A stretch of DNA of 64,000 nucleotides from Archegozetes longisetosus (lineage: Eukaryota; Arthropoda; Arachnida; Sarcoptiformes; Trhypochthoniidae): NCBI GenBank assembly GCA_018873245.2, contig JAEMBT020000009.1:3312242-3376241 (forward strand). The letters are read 5' to 3'. How positions within the stretch are numbered: position 1 is the first letter of the stretch; the number at the start of each line of letters is the position of its first letter. A model generated the notes under the pieces. That model worked only from the letters and a program-made list of their open reading frames with translations. It did not search any database and had not been told where the DNA came from. This document shows positions 48,148 to 58,856 of this stretch, piece after piece. The translations under genes were made by a program, and so were the position numbers.

Positions 48148-48491
48148 GACGGAGAATGATTATCACTATGGTTGGAATGATTTCTTTTTATTTTTGGGTT
48201 CGGTAACATATAGCCTAGACAACTCGTTAGCAAGGCGGTCCATAAACTTTCGTCACCTTTTTTCATGCTTAGATTATACAAAGAAGTTACCATTACCACA
48301 AGTATGACAATAACTTGAGATAAATATATTACTTCGTTCGCAGTGGGAGTGGAACAATCAGTGAACCAGCCAATATTATTCTTTTGCCTGAAACCCTCAG
48401 AATTCTCAGTTTTCATGACGTCTTCTCGTGCAATTTGAAGAGATCTTTTGCTGGAATCCATGAATTCTCGCTCTGAGGATAATTCATCCAT
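48144..48491 (-). CDS. Small membrane protein of the Polinton
   Basis: The 115-codon frame has one clear membrane helix (VIYLSQVIVILVVMVTSLY, about residues 54-72), a second weaker hydrophobic segment (SLWTALLTSCLGYMLP, about 82-97) and a polar, His/Ser-rich tail. It overlaps the 3' end of the integrase gene by 79 bp and the minor capsid start by 4 bp, so it belongs to the morphogenesis block. Similar short membrane proteins with a GY-(L/M)-LP motif near the C-terminus occur in Polinton capsid blocks as far as I recall, but no function is known to me. Confidence 0.6.
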   Translation of the reverse strand: MDELSSEREFMDSSKRSLQIAREDVMKTENSEGFRQKNNIGWFTDCSTPTANEVIYLSQVIVILVVMVTSLYNLSMKKGDESLWTALLTSCLGYMLPNPKIKRNHSNHSDNHSPS

Positions 48492-49524
48492 TTTACAAAA
48501 TATTCGAGAATATTGTTTCTTACTCGTTTTCGGATTACTTTTTCAACACGATAAGCAATTCCAGCACTCACAGGTTGTAATTCTTCTCGATAATAGCGTC
48601 TATCTGATTCAGAACCTTTGAAATCTTTTATTGTATATTGCGCTTTTCCAAGTTTTCTCAAGTTTTCAGCTACTGTAAAAGTTTGATCTGTCCAATTGGG
48701 ATAATATCCTCTATCGAATTTCGATAAATCATACTTCTTTCTTACTGTAGTTCCAATGTTCAACTGATTTTTTTCACGTTGTTTCTTAAAATAAATTTCT
48801 TTCAAACTTTTCACACCATATAAGTTTTGGAATACCAGCCTTTCATTCGATTCATCTACATCTATCGGCCTCATTTTTATAGATCTGTGCCATCTCTTAT
48901 TATAAGAATCAACCAAGTCTTCGAGTATATCTATATAGTTTCTTGTTCCTTGTGCTGTGAAGTAGCGAAACATTTTATCTTTCAAAGTTCTATTAACTCG
49001 TTCAATCACGCTACATTTGATTTTAACGTCTTGAGAGGTAAAATATTTTACCTTCATAGATTGACAGAACGATTTGAATTCAGCATTATTGAATTCTTTT
49101 CCTCTATCCGTTTGAATTTTCATTGGCTTTCTTTCACGGAAAATCTTTTGAAACACTCAATTATACTAGTCGAAGACTTTGATTTCAATGGGAAAACCCA
49201 TAAATATTTGCTTAGACAATCAATTACTGTTAAAAGATATTTGTATCCTCTATTTTGTCTAGAAAATTCTTGCATATCGACTAAATCCGCTTGAAACTGC
49301 TCATCAATATGACTCACATAAATCTTATTTCGTACAAAGTTTTTTCTTGCTGGACGATGCAAAGTATAAGAAATTTGACCCGATAGCCACTTGTTCACGT
49401 CACTTAATTTTAATGTTGGAAATTTAATTTTAGCAAACTTGAACAAAGTCTCTGCACTTCCGTACGAAGCAGGATGTTTCAAGTCATAATATAATTTATC
49501 AAGATATTCAGTAAAGTCGTCCAT
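48413..49524 (-). pseudogene. INT: Retroviral-type integrase with chromodomain (INT), one frameshift
   Basis: Two overlapping frames make one gene: 49,524-49,120 and 49,156-48,413. The first gives an N-terminal helical region and the first catalytic Asp (QADLVDM, about residue 80). The second has the second Asp (QTDRGKEF) and the Glu 34 residues later (VIERVNRT), completing the D,D-E triad. A C-terminal chromodomain follows (YRVEKVIRKRV…FVKWMNYP…SWIPAKDL). It would join the element's ends to target DNA with a 6-bp stagger. The shift lies near 49,145 in a run of four A. The gene order and triad are clear; whether the break is real is not. Confidence 0.88.
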
Positions 49525-49527
49525 ATT

Positions 49528-50259
49528 TTATTCGTGAGGTTCTGATTCCCAATTTACTGGTAAATCGAAATTTCTCTTATTCAAATTTTCGTTGTCGTCA
49601 CTGTTAACATCAAATGTTTCCCAAGTTTTTCTTCTTCTTTTGACCGGACTATCTTCTTCTTCTGAACTTTTTACATCAGTTTCACGCATGCGCCTTCGTT
49701 TCAAGATTGTTCTTTCGTCTTTATTCGTCGTCCCTTCTCTATTCTGTATCTTAGGTCGAATTATAGGTTTTGTAACATCTGATAAATTTATATAATCGTC
49801 ATCCGCATTATTACTTATATTATTATAAATATTCAATAATTTCATTTTAATGTTCTCATTGATAATGAGTTCTGGTTCAACTTTGGCTTCGTGCAACAAT
49901 GATACAAATTCATTTTGTCCCGCAAGAAATTTTCCATCAGTCATTGCATGACTGATTAAAGCTACTAAATCACTGTCTTTAACGAAATCTCCGCTCTTGT
50001 TTCTCACTCTACCAACAATATCGTACGCATTGATTTTCGCCAGTTTGAGTAGAATCTTCATAATATTAATAATTTTATTAGTCTGAGTTATAATTTTCTT
50101 TGGTCGTTTTGTATTGCTACTACTGGCAATACGAGCATTCTGTTCACTTGTAGGTAAACTAATTCCAGCCCCTGATTCATTGGCTTTTACAGAATCACTC
50201 TCAACGATATTTACACTCTCCAATTCAGCAGGCATCGCAACCATTTTTCTAACACTCAT
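49528..50259 (-). CDS. Polinton protein of unknown function, 243 aa
   Basis: An intact frame. The N-terminal 50 residues are low-complexity, residues about 60-145 form a helical, conserved-looking core (NIMKILLKLAKI, SGDFVKDSDLVALISHAM, GQNEFVSLLHEAKVEPELIIN), and the C-terminal third is charged with basic clusters (KRRRMRE, KRRRKTWE) that could be nuclear-localisation signals. It starts one base after the stop of the upstream gene and ends three bases before the integrase start, so it is part of the same block. I recognise the core layout as a recurrent Polinton protein but know no function. Confidence 0.6.
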   Translation of the reverse strand: MSVRKMVAMPAELESVNIVESDSVKANESGAGISLPTSEQNARIASSSNTKRPKKIITQTNKIINIMKILLKLAKINAYDIVGRVRNKSGDFVKDSDLVALISHAMTDGKFLAGQNEFVSLLHEAKVEPELIINENIKMKLLNIYNNISNNADDDYINLSDVTKPIIRPKIQNREGTTNKDERTILKRRRMRETDVKSSEEEDSPVKRRRKTWETFDVNSDDNENLNKRNFDLPVNWESEPHE

Positions 50260-50260
50260 T

Positions 50261-50622
50261 TTACTTCATAACTTTTCTAATAATTGCTCCGGAAAGATGG
50301 CCTAATGCAGCAGCAGCAGCCGGTATTAGAATTGGTAATATACCACCAGTTTGCTCAATAACTTTTTCCTCTTGGAAGCACACTTTGCCGTTTTAGGGCA
50401 ATCCAAAGCTTTAAGTACTCTTGCGTGACGTTTCAATTTTCTCTTTTGAGTAGATTTGACCGGAATATTCCCTTTAATATAATTGTGAGCCAATTCTGAA
50501 AGAGAATTGAACAAAACTTTATCACTACTTATCTCTTTAAGTATCAAATTTCTCTTCTTAGGGTCTTTGATTTTTGCTAATAAAGTCAAAAAGTCTATAG
50601 TCCTTTTCACCGATTTGGACAT
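50261..50622 (-). CDS. Basic protein with hydrophobic tail, frameshifted
   Basis: The frame from 50,622 (98 codons) is helical and basic (KSTQKRKLKRHARVLKAL). The homologous continuation moves to another frame near 50,380, at a run of five A, and ends at 50,261 with a QTGGILPILIPAAAAALG segment, a GG-containing site followed by a hydrophobic, alanine-rich helix. Polintons commonly carry such a basic protein ending in a GG-hydrophobic segment, a possible substrate of the element's protease. Role in the virion is inferred. The break is one base. Confidence 0.6.
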
Positions 50623-50707
50623 TTTCTACGAAGTTGACTGTTCAATGATTACCTTTTAAATAAGCAAATATTTAACTTCTTCGTGAATTTATATCTTGAA
50701 AAACGAA

Positions 50708-51405
50708 TCACTCTTTCCTAACATAGTAATGGGGCGCAAAACGCGTCCTGATCTTAAGTTCCGGCGGTAGTTCCTCCTCTGTGATTCTTGTACGAAAGCG
50801 AAACTCGTCTGGTGTGTCAGGTTTCAAATCAATTAACAAGTAGCTGAAAGGCTTCGAGGTTGCATCAGCAAAAATTTTCTGGAATGTTTTAGTCTTTTCG
50901 CCGAAAAGTTGATATTCTAAATGCTTTATTTGGCTGCTATTCCTGAAGCTTTTCATTAGAATCATGTATTGACTATTCAGGTTGATATTTCTCATCTCTT
51001 TTCCTTGATGAAAAATATTTTGCACTATAAAGAAGACGCTAACATTCAAGTGATGACTCCCTTTGTAAATAGATCACTCATTTCGGAACTTTTCGTCATT
51101 TCAGTCATCATATCATCAATCACAATTATGTGAGGTTTCAGAAGCAAAACTTCTTCGGGCTTTATCAAATAATCAAAATACTTCACGTCAACATCATCAC
51201 TAATTGATTCTTTGTATAAATTTTGATACTGTCCATAGCACCATATCACTTTTAATTTATCTTTGACATCAATTTCGAAAGAATCCTTATAATTCTTGAG
51301 TATTCTTCTTACAAGAATAGTCTTTCCGCTAAAGCTTGGTCCTGAAACAATACACGTGAAAGGATGTCTAAATTTAAGAAACTTTGAGTTGATGTTTTCG
51401 TTCAT
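50708..51405 (-). pseudogene. ATP: FtsK/HerA-type packaging ATPase (ATP), one frameshift
   Basis: The first frame (51,405-51,046) has Walker A GPSFSGKT near residue 22 and Walker B IIVIDDMM near residue 95. The second (51,049-50,708) has the conserved polar motif IVQNIFHQGKEMRNI and the C-terminal domain. The shift sits at about 51,056-51,060 in a GGG run, just after DLFTKG. The family pumps the genome into the capsid using ATP. It lies between the basic protein and the IAP gene. As given the frame is broken; a single missing base explains it. Confidence 0.85.
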
Positions 51406-51466
51406 CTTCAGATAATGAATAAGACCGTTTGTAAAATTCTAAATAAGTTTTATTAGCTCAAAAATT

Positions 51467-52444
51467 TTAGCTCAAAATTACATCGTAACGCCTCTTTATG
51501 AGAGAGCGACAAATAGGACAATGAATAAGTCTAACAGAGCAGTCTTTGCATGTCACAACATGTTTACAGTTGAATCTCACAGAAACTTCGTTATCGAAAC
51601 AGATTTTACACACCAGGCTACTTTCCAAAGTAATTGAATTTCGGGATTCGTGGCGTTTGTTTTCAAATTCCGCAATTATTTGAACATCACTGGATAGAAT
51701 TTGTTGAATGTATTGGCACTGTGGAAATATTTCTCGATGAACTTCAAATGGATCCGATTCTCTATTCCATCCACCAATGACACATCGACAAAAAGCACAT
51801 TGAACGTGATCATTGAGTAGACAATAGAAAAATCCTGCTTCTGCCATAATTTCAGGGTGTGGAGCTGTGAGAGGCCATTCATTAACACGAAAGGATTCCA
51901 ATCTTCTGTTTCTATTTTTCATCATTTGAAAGAAACTTTCAATAGAAATGATTGAATTAGGCCTATCAGTAGCTGGAATCTTAATTGGCGACTTGTAATA
52001 GGCTTCAATTTCTTGCAAACTTCCGTTTCCCGAAAAATGAGGTCTTCTAATTTCTCTAGTCGGAGGTCTTTCTAAATCGCATGAAACAACGGAATCAAAA
52101 TTTTCTTCAAGATTTCTGATTTCTCTCGAAGGAGCAAGTGAAACTGCCAACGGAGTTGGTGAACTTCCAAGAGCCAAACGATTGATGGAAAGATCAATTC
52201 CTTTGAGAAATGGACAATTTGGTGATTGTGATCGATGCATCAAAAACGGATGTGTTGATGAAACCGAACCGGGGATCCTGATGTTGCAGCTGAAGCAAAT
52301 GATTTCATCCCTGTGAGATTCGTAATAAAATCCAGCAGACACCAATCTGTGATAGTCAATATTGCCATGATTCCAACTCTGAAAAGTACTAGCTCTGACA
52401 GAATGATGTCGTAGTAACTCGTGTCTGATGTATTCAGCTGACAT
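51467..52444 (-). CDS. Inhibitor-of-apoptosis protein: two BIR domains and a RING
   Basis: An intact 325-aa frame. BIR1 (about residues 15-82) has Cys50, Cys53, His70, Cys77; BIR2 (about 178-248) has Cys216, Cys219, His236, Cys243. Both keep the CX2C-X16-HX6C zinc spacing. A C-terminal C3HC4 RING runs from Cys279 to Cys312. BIR2 has the usual GGW after its zinc ligands, whereas BIR1 lacks that Trp. IAPs bind caspases or IAP-antagonists and act as ubiquitin ligases; baculoviruses and entomopoxviruses use them to keep infected insect cells alive. Here the gene sits inside the Polinton core, between ATPase and polymerase, on the same strand. Most likely captured from an arthropod host or another virus. 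Role is inferred. Confidence 0.92.
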   Translation of the reverse strand: MSAEYIRHELLRHHSVRASTFQSWNHGNIDYHRLVSAGFYYESHRDEIICFSCNIRIPGSVSSTHPFLMHRSQSPNCPFLKGIDLSINRLALGSSPTPLAVSLAPSREIRNLEENFDSVVSCDLERPPTREIRRPHFSGNGSLQEIEAYYKSPIKIPATDRPNSIISIESFFQMMKNRNRRLESFRVNEWPLTAPHPEIMAEAGFFYCLLNDHVQCAFCRCVIGGWNRESDPFEVHREIFPQCQYIQQILSSDVQIIAEFENKRHESRNSITLESSLVCKICFDNEVSVRFNCKHVVTCKDCSVRLIHCPICRSLIKRRYDVILS

Positions 52445-52597
52445 GCTCGTTCTCGTACACGATAGTGAGAACTAAATGATACAAGTCGATTGAACGCCGA
52501 ACGTCCAAGCATTTTCCAATTTTTTTTTGCGCAAAATCTATACAAAAGTAATATCTGTTGACATCTATGAGAATATATTGAAACAACAAAAAAATCA

Positions 52598-52665
52598 TAC
52601 GGCGTAGCCGTATATTATGGCTACGCCATACACTATGGCTTCGCCATATACTATGCCGAAGGCAT
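52598..52665. promoter_or_regulatory. Row of four mini-hairpins between polymerase and IAP genes
   Basis: Four stem-loops with 5-6 bp stems and 3-nt loops occur at 18-bp spacing: TACGGC-GTA-GCCGTA (52,598-52,612), ATGGC-TAC-GCCAT (52,617-52,629), ATGGC-TTC-GCCAT (52,635-52,647) and ATGCC-GAA-GGCAT (52,653-52,665). Stems and loops change together between units. They start 13 bp beyond the polymerase stop, in the presumed 3' untranslated region. A termination or processing role is only an inference. Confidence 0.6.
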
Positions 52666-52677
52666 ATGCCGGGCCGA

Positions 52678-55600
52678 CTATCTATAACCAAAAGGAATTG
52701 TTGTATAATCATGCGGTTTTATTATTCTTTTATCGTAAACGAATCGATATTTTTTCCTAATTTCCTTTGTCATCAGCTCGAGAAACGGTGAAACAGTTAT
52801 AGTTTTCTGTGGTACGTCCAGTACGATTGGTGACGGTGGTGGAGGTGGTGGTGGTGGTGGTGGTGGTGGTGGTGCTCCTCCTGCTACTACTTTACTTTGA
52901 TCATCGTTATTTTCACGGATACTCCTTTGATGTCTTATCGCATCATCTATCAGACGCTTCATGGCTTCGAAATTGACAATATTGGAAGCTATAAAATTCA
53001 GTGATAAGCCTTTCACTTTGCAAAAGTATTTCCTTATGCCTGAATTTGGATAATAAGCTTCGTAGGCGTAATTTTTACTTCCGCACGAGGCAAATTTTGT
53101 TATATAAGCATCCGGTTCTTCCGGTGTTGTTATTTCATTAGTCAAGTCACCTATGAATTCCCCCGTTTCGGGAATATAATCACCTGGTCGAGCGTAGAAT
53201 ATTATAGAGTCTGTATCAAAGTACAAAATCCTTTCTTTCAACTTATCAAGCAATTCAAACAATTCAAGTCTTGCATATGAAGTGACCCAAGATGCAATAA
53301 AAATACTAGAATGAGACGGAGATTCAATGTAATTTTCTTCCTTCTCGAAAGTAACTTGTAGTGTCTCATCAGAAATCAGTAGAGCATCGGTTACGGAAAC
53401 AGTATTATCTGATAGTAGTTTAAAAAATTCTTGTGGTTCTGTAATGTATTGAGTTTTATTCAGGTTATAACTCTGTCCGAATTTACCCCAAAAGCTGACG
53501 ACAACTAGTTTTCCTAGAGCTCTCATTCCCGGGTTATATTTGATACAATCTTTATCTAATTTGATATTTTCTTTTTCTTCATACAGTTTGATATAGTCGT
53601 CTTTTTCTGTGTCAGTCATGTCATTCCTTGGCCAGCCGCTAGCTTCAACTTTTAACTTTATATACGCATTTATGAAGTCTGTGAATAGGCCAGTATCATT
53701 TAGATTCTGAGGCTTTAGCTCAGGAAAATGCCAGACTTCATAGACTTCTATAATTTTATAATTTTTCTCCAAAGATTTCTTTATTTCCATTGTAGTCCAT
53801 GTGCCTACTATACTTCTTTCATCATCGCTATGATCGCACTTGTCCAATTTTTCTGTCTGAGCACATTTGTAGCACAAGGGAAACATTAATCTATTTCTCA
53901 ATCGGACCGGTAAAACAGCGAAATATAGATTGGTTGGCGGTAAAATTTTGCAGAATATAAAACCATCATAATGGGAAATATTCGTATCGAAATCTTTGAC
54001 TATTCTAATTGGATGACCAATAGGATACTTTTTCTCTTTACAACGTATGGGTAAAGAGAAGTAAAATCCATATAAAATATTTTTTCATCTCCATCGCAAC
54101 AATGATATAATTTTGATGCGTTACATCGACCTCCGAAAAAGCTATCTCGAGGATCTAATGGTGGTCTCTGCTTTTTATCCTTCAAATGATTGACATGATC
54201 AATGAAAAAATTATCCAAAGCCTTATCTTTCTTTCTCATTGATTTCAATTTGCATTCCCACATAGTTATCAGTTGATAGCCTCGGGTCTTCAAGTACTCT
54301 TCTTTCTGCTCGAGCTGTTGGTATAAATATTCCATTGAAAGACCATTGAAAGGGTTGTGTATAGTTGATCGCTTCGTTGGATAACATTCTCTACATCCAT
54401 GCCACAAATCTCCGTAAAATTCAAATATCTTCTTCTGATCTTCAATTAATCCGTCGACGTAATATCTGCCAATTTTTATTTCTCGTCTGATAAAAACCTT
54501 CTCAGTTTGTTCTACATAATCGAGCCATGCACTTCCTACATATGACGACTTTCTTCTAGGTTCATATCCATTAGGAGGATAAATAGCTATCTGATTTGGT
54601 TTGAGATAATTAGTCTTGAATACTTCCATACAGCTCTGAGCAATCGTTATTGAACGACAAAGTGGATCGATTTCTGACACACTTTGGAATATCTGTCTAA
54701 ATGTCATCATACATCTCATTAATATATCAACATCGGATTTGCAATATTTTAATATTTCCGAATCGAATTTGAATTCTTTATGTTTTTGCTCATCGTACCA
54801 TTCAAGAAATTTTTCTCTTTCTTTTTCGATCATGTAATCAGCATCATAATACTCGATTGCCGGCCATTCACCAACATAATTTTCGTTACCAGGCTTATTG
54901 AAGTAAAACGGAAAAACACCTTTTTCTACTTGAGATTCCAAACCAAAAGTCTGAGGAAGTTTCCTGAGAGGCATCGGTAGAAATGAGAGCGAATCTATAA
55001 ACTTTATGTTTTTAATTCTCATTGAGAGAATTTTAGTTCCTTTCCTTATTACACTAGGAGTCATTCTATTGTTCACACAATATTTTAGTATAAATTGAGA
55101 ATCGTATCCTCTACTGTTATGAGCAATTACATATATTTTAATGTCTGATTTCAGTTTCATGTACATCTTTTTCTCTTTGACAAAATTAGCATAAGTTTCA
55201 AAAATGAATATGTTGAAATCTCTCACAGTATTCGATCCTTTGAACACATATTCCTTTTTGCCACAGAATTGACACCAAATATTCTTTCTATCTCTCGATT
55301 CTGGGTCCCAACACTCGTCACAGGTAACGTTGACGACACATAAATTTGGTTTGTGTATATACTCATTCATTTTCTGTGGTATTTGTTGGCTCTCGAAATC
55401 GTAAAATATAAAAATCTTGGGTAACTGATCTTCTTTCATTATTTTGATCTTGTCGTTCGACATAATGAAACAATGATGTCCAGAAAAAGGAACCAGAACT
55501 TTACAAATCCGGCACTTGTACTTCCCACAGTGATGAACTTTTGTTTTTAAAGTTTTTGAACAATGACTGCACTTCCATATTTTAGGACAAATTTTCGTTT

Positions 55601-56601
55601 TATCCTTATGCTTTTTGAAGCAGACTTCATTTGCGAATTCTCGGTTGCATTCATTGCACCTAACTAGTGTCACTCCAGTTCTACATTGATTTGTATCATA
55701 ACAGTATTTGCATATTCCGTCGCAACAGTGACTCGTTCTACCAGTGAAACCCTTCAAACACTTTTTGCAGAAATGATCGCAACCAAGAAAAGCCCTAATG
55801 CTCAATAGTGCATCACAATGATTTTCCGACATGAACAGATAAAGTTGCTTTTCTGCTTGAGGTCCAACATAATAATAAGATTTTGATGCTGTCACAACTA
55901 CAAGTTGGTATTCGGGCGATAAAACATTTTGAAACTTACTGAAATCTTCAAACTTTACGCCAGTATCTGTGACAGTCACCTCAGCTTTTTTACACAATTC
56001 TACAGCTCTTTTATACTGAATTTGTCTCAAATCAGCTCTAATTCTTCTCCATTCTAAACCTTTGATACCGTCTTCATATGCTTTAGCAACAACAATTGAG
56101 CGCGCAACACAATAACCATCACTAACTGTTTGAACAAGTTTTTTAGAATTTTGTCTCCACTTCCCAATATTGATCAAATTATATCTATTTCTTGATCCGC
56201 CAACTCCGTTTTGTCGAACATGTATTATGTCAACTTCTATCAAACCGTTCATCAGAAAATCTCTTTTGACTGACTGACTTTTATGATTTCATTCAAAAGA
56301 GTTTCACTTGTAAAATCTTGTATCCTTCTGAAAGGTGTGAAGATATCGTAGTCGAGAGACTGATTGCGAAGCGCAATTCGAACATAGTCGTCGTCTTTGC
56401 CGCTCTCAGTAGTCGATGTATAATAGAATTCAAAGTAATTTCCAATTGAATTATAACACTTTCAATGTTTATTTCATTATTTCCAGTATTGTAAGTACAT
56501 TTAACTTTAGCATTATAAGTTTTCATTCCGAATCTACGACTGAAACCTTCATATCTATCAATTATTTCCCAGTCTATACGAAATTCACCCGGCAAAGACA
56601 T
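52678..56601 (-). pseudogene. POLB: Protein-primed family B DNA polymerase (POLB), two frameshifts
   Basis: Three frames make one gene of about 1,300 codons: 56,601-56,293, 56,252-54,000 (open upstream too) and about 54,030-52,678. After an N-terminal domain, residues about 150-290 of the long frame are Cys/His-rich (several CxxC fingers). Exonuclease motifs follow: FIFYDFES, AHNSRGYDSQ and YCKSDVDIL. Polymerase motif A is DFTSLYP, motif B region SFWGKFGQ, motif C YFDTDSIIF. The frameshifts lie near 56,395 and near 54,027 (five-A run, six residues after motif A). A run of 13 prolines (52,832-52,872) is inserted between motif C and the C-terminal YDKRI/GYR end. It would replicate the linear element by protein priming. 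Confidence 0.9.
52832..52872. repeat. (GGT)n trinucleotide run inside POLB
   Basis: A plus-strand GGT/TGG run encodes 13 consecutive prolines in the minus-strand polymerase gene, followed by a few serines and hydrophobics. Confidence 0.95.
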
Positions 56602-56885
56602 TTTTCAAAATGACTTACAATTCTAACCGACAATACGGTGAACCGAGTGGTAGACCACACATGCGCATTCAAGTTATATTTAAAGGCGTACATGAAGCAA
56701 TGTTTAATATATTTTTATTTAATCATTAAAAATGCTTTCTAATCTAATCGAATATACTAATAAAATTATAATTGATAAGGAATAGAAAATCAATTGATAT
56801 AATGTTCTGAATATAAAAAATTATGAACTAATCATAAGAGATAAAATTAATTTTTCAAAATGCTTCTCCAATGAATTCATTCAAC
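56602..56885. other. Intergenic, POLB upstream region
   Basis: 284 bp without a gene; it contains TATATTT and TTTAATATATTTTTATT stretches on the minus-strand promoter side. No clear signal can be assigned. Confidence 0.4.
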
Positions 56886-58269
56886 TTAAATGCGAGGACG
56901 CTTCTCATTCGGTTCTTCTTTTTCTTCTTCTACACATCTGGAAAGTGCCTCAAATTCATCCAATTCTCGTTTCCTTTGATTCAGGCATCCAATGACCTTA
57001 GATTTCCAAGTTGGATCTTTAAATCCATAGCTTTGTTTCACGGCATCGAGTAGTTGTTCAGGCTTTTCGATCATAGTCGGAAGTAGCTTATATTTTGCCT
57101 CCTGACCAAGAACTTCATTAAGGTTTAGTAGTTTAGAGTAATACTCAAACAATTCGTTAAAACATTTTTTCGCTTCGCTGTTGTTCAGATTTTGCATCAA
57201 CAGATCAAGCAACTCCTCCTCCACAAGTTCTTTCTTGCAATCATGCTCGTCATAAACAAGACTTTCTTCTTTACATCCGTTACATCTTTGCTTAATAATC
57301 ATTCTGACTTTTTCTGCCACGACTGAAGAGTAGATTAACTTCACCAATTCTTGCATTTTCTCATCTTTAGCTGATTGGTATTCCATTACGAATATAAGAA
57401 TTTTGGCAAAATGCTGAAGCATGCCTTGTTCTTGTTCATCGATCAAGATACCAAATTTAGCATTTCGATCAATTATGCTTACGACAATGCTTTGATAGAT
57501 ATTACTGGGTCGTTCGAAGCAGATGTATTTGCCTTCTTTTTCACCTGGAATTTCCTGAGAAATTGAACGTTTCTCAATTTGATGCATTATCCACTGAAAT
57601 TGAGTTGGAGTAAGAGAAACAGTAATTGGATTTGCATTTTCGCCGCGATTAAGTCTGAATTCCATCCTTATGAAATTGTAAATACTGCCTTCCGGAGTCT
57701 TCCATGGATTTCTGACAACAGCCGCGTGCAGTGATCTATTCGCATCTCTCAAAATGTAGCTCAATTGAAACGAGATGATTGTTTCACTCTAATCATCATC
57801 ATAATCGAAATTAATCGTATTGCAATAGAAAGTTTAAAGATTATGATTAGTTTTGGAATAATAGTGTTAAACTAAACTAAGATTTACTAATACTGAAACA
57901 TTGAAACTAAAATCTATATATTTTCAGAACATTTAAAGAAATATGACTCGTAATAAGAAAATATTTGAATACATACAATTAAACAGATTTCGATTAATGA
58001 TTTTTATCAAGTGAAACTTGTTAAAATGAAATAAAAAAAGTATACAGAAAATTAATGCATAATTCAAATGTTATATAGCGTCATATTTTATATGAATGAA
58101 ACAAAACTGAAGATTTGAAGATTCAACTTAAATATGAAAAAGACGTCACGTCTTATATGAATAAAACATTTAAAAAGTAATAGAATAGAATAGAATAGAA
58201 TTCTTTAAAATAAAATGTATATAAGAAAAATCATACCTCAAAAGGTTTAGAAGATTTCGAGTTTGCCAT
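56886..58269 (-). CDS. Unknown Polinton protein with CxxC motif, probably two exons
   Basis: The main frame (57,788-56,886) has no ATG at its beginning; it opens directly after a TTAG acceptor. A short upstream exon, 58,269-58,237, reads ATG plus ten codons and ends at a GAG|GTATGA donor in phase 0. Joined, they give 311 aa. The protein has an N-terminal beta-type stretch (NFIRMEFRLN…ITVSLTPTQFQWIMHQI), a central zinc-like motif CNGC…HDC (CX2C-X9-HXC), a helical acidic middle and a charged C-terminus with EKRPRI. No function recognised; the position next to the polymerase suggests replication or transcription. The leader exon is a prediction; use of a later in-frame Met is the alternative. 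Confidence 0.6.
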
Positions 58270-58856
58270 CGAGTAAAGACTTTAGAAGAAGAAGAACCAG
58301 TCTCGGCAAGTCAAATGTATTATATGAATACAAATAATTTACAAAATTGCAACTTCAATCTAGAATCTAAACCAGATTCTAAGATCTGCGCAAAATCTAG
58401 GACGAATACATTTTTAAGGGGTATACTAAAAACTTTATTGAAATTGTTATTATAATATTAGATAAATTGATTAAATTAATATAAAATTATTAATATAATG
58501 AATAAAAATTAATATAAAATTGAATATTGTATAAAAAATATTATAAAATTATTTTTAAAAACGATATTTTTTATAAAATTGATTAATATAATTTTTCTCT
58601 TTTGTAGTTTTTAAAAAATTTTTGGTTTTTTTTCTTTTTATCATTTTAGATTTTTTTGCTTTTTATACTTTTATCATTTTTTCTTATTTTAAAAAATCTT
58701 TAATAGATATGCAAAATAAAAAAACTTTCTGGTATAAAATAAAAAATTATTCGTCATCGACCACATCTTCACGATTGACCAAAGAACTGATGTCGAGATT
58801 TCCGGTCGCAAAAAGTTGTTGCATTAGAAGTAATGAAATCGGATTGATGCTTAAAG
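58270..58856. other. Non-coding, Polinton right arm
   Basis: AT-rich, with poly-A/T runs at 58,430-58,760 that could serve 3' end formation of the spliced gene. An (AATAG)n run at about 58,181-58,200 lies just to the left, in the leader intron. The plus-strand 96-codon frame at 58,622 overlaps the spliced gene and is accidental. Confidence 0.5.

Noticed and set aside
48827-49294. 155-codon plus-strand frame
   Set aside because: Antisense shadow of the integrase; no signal of its own.
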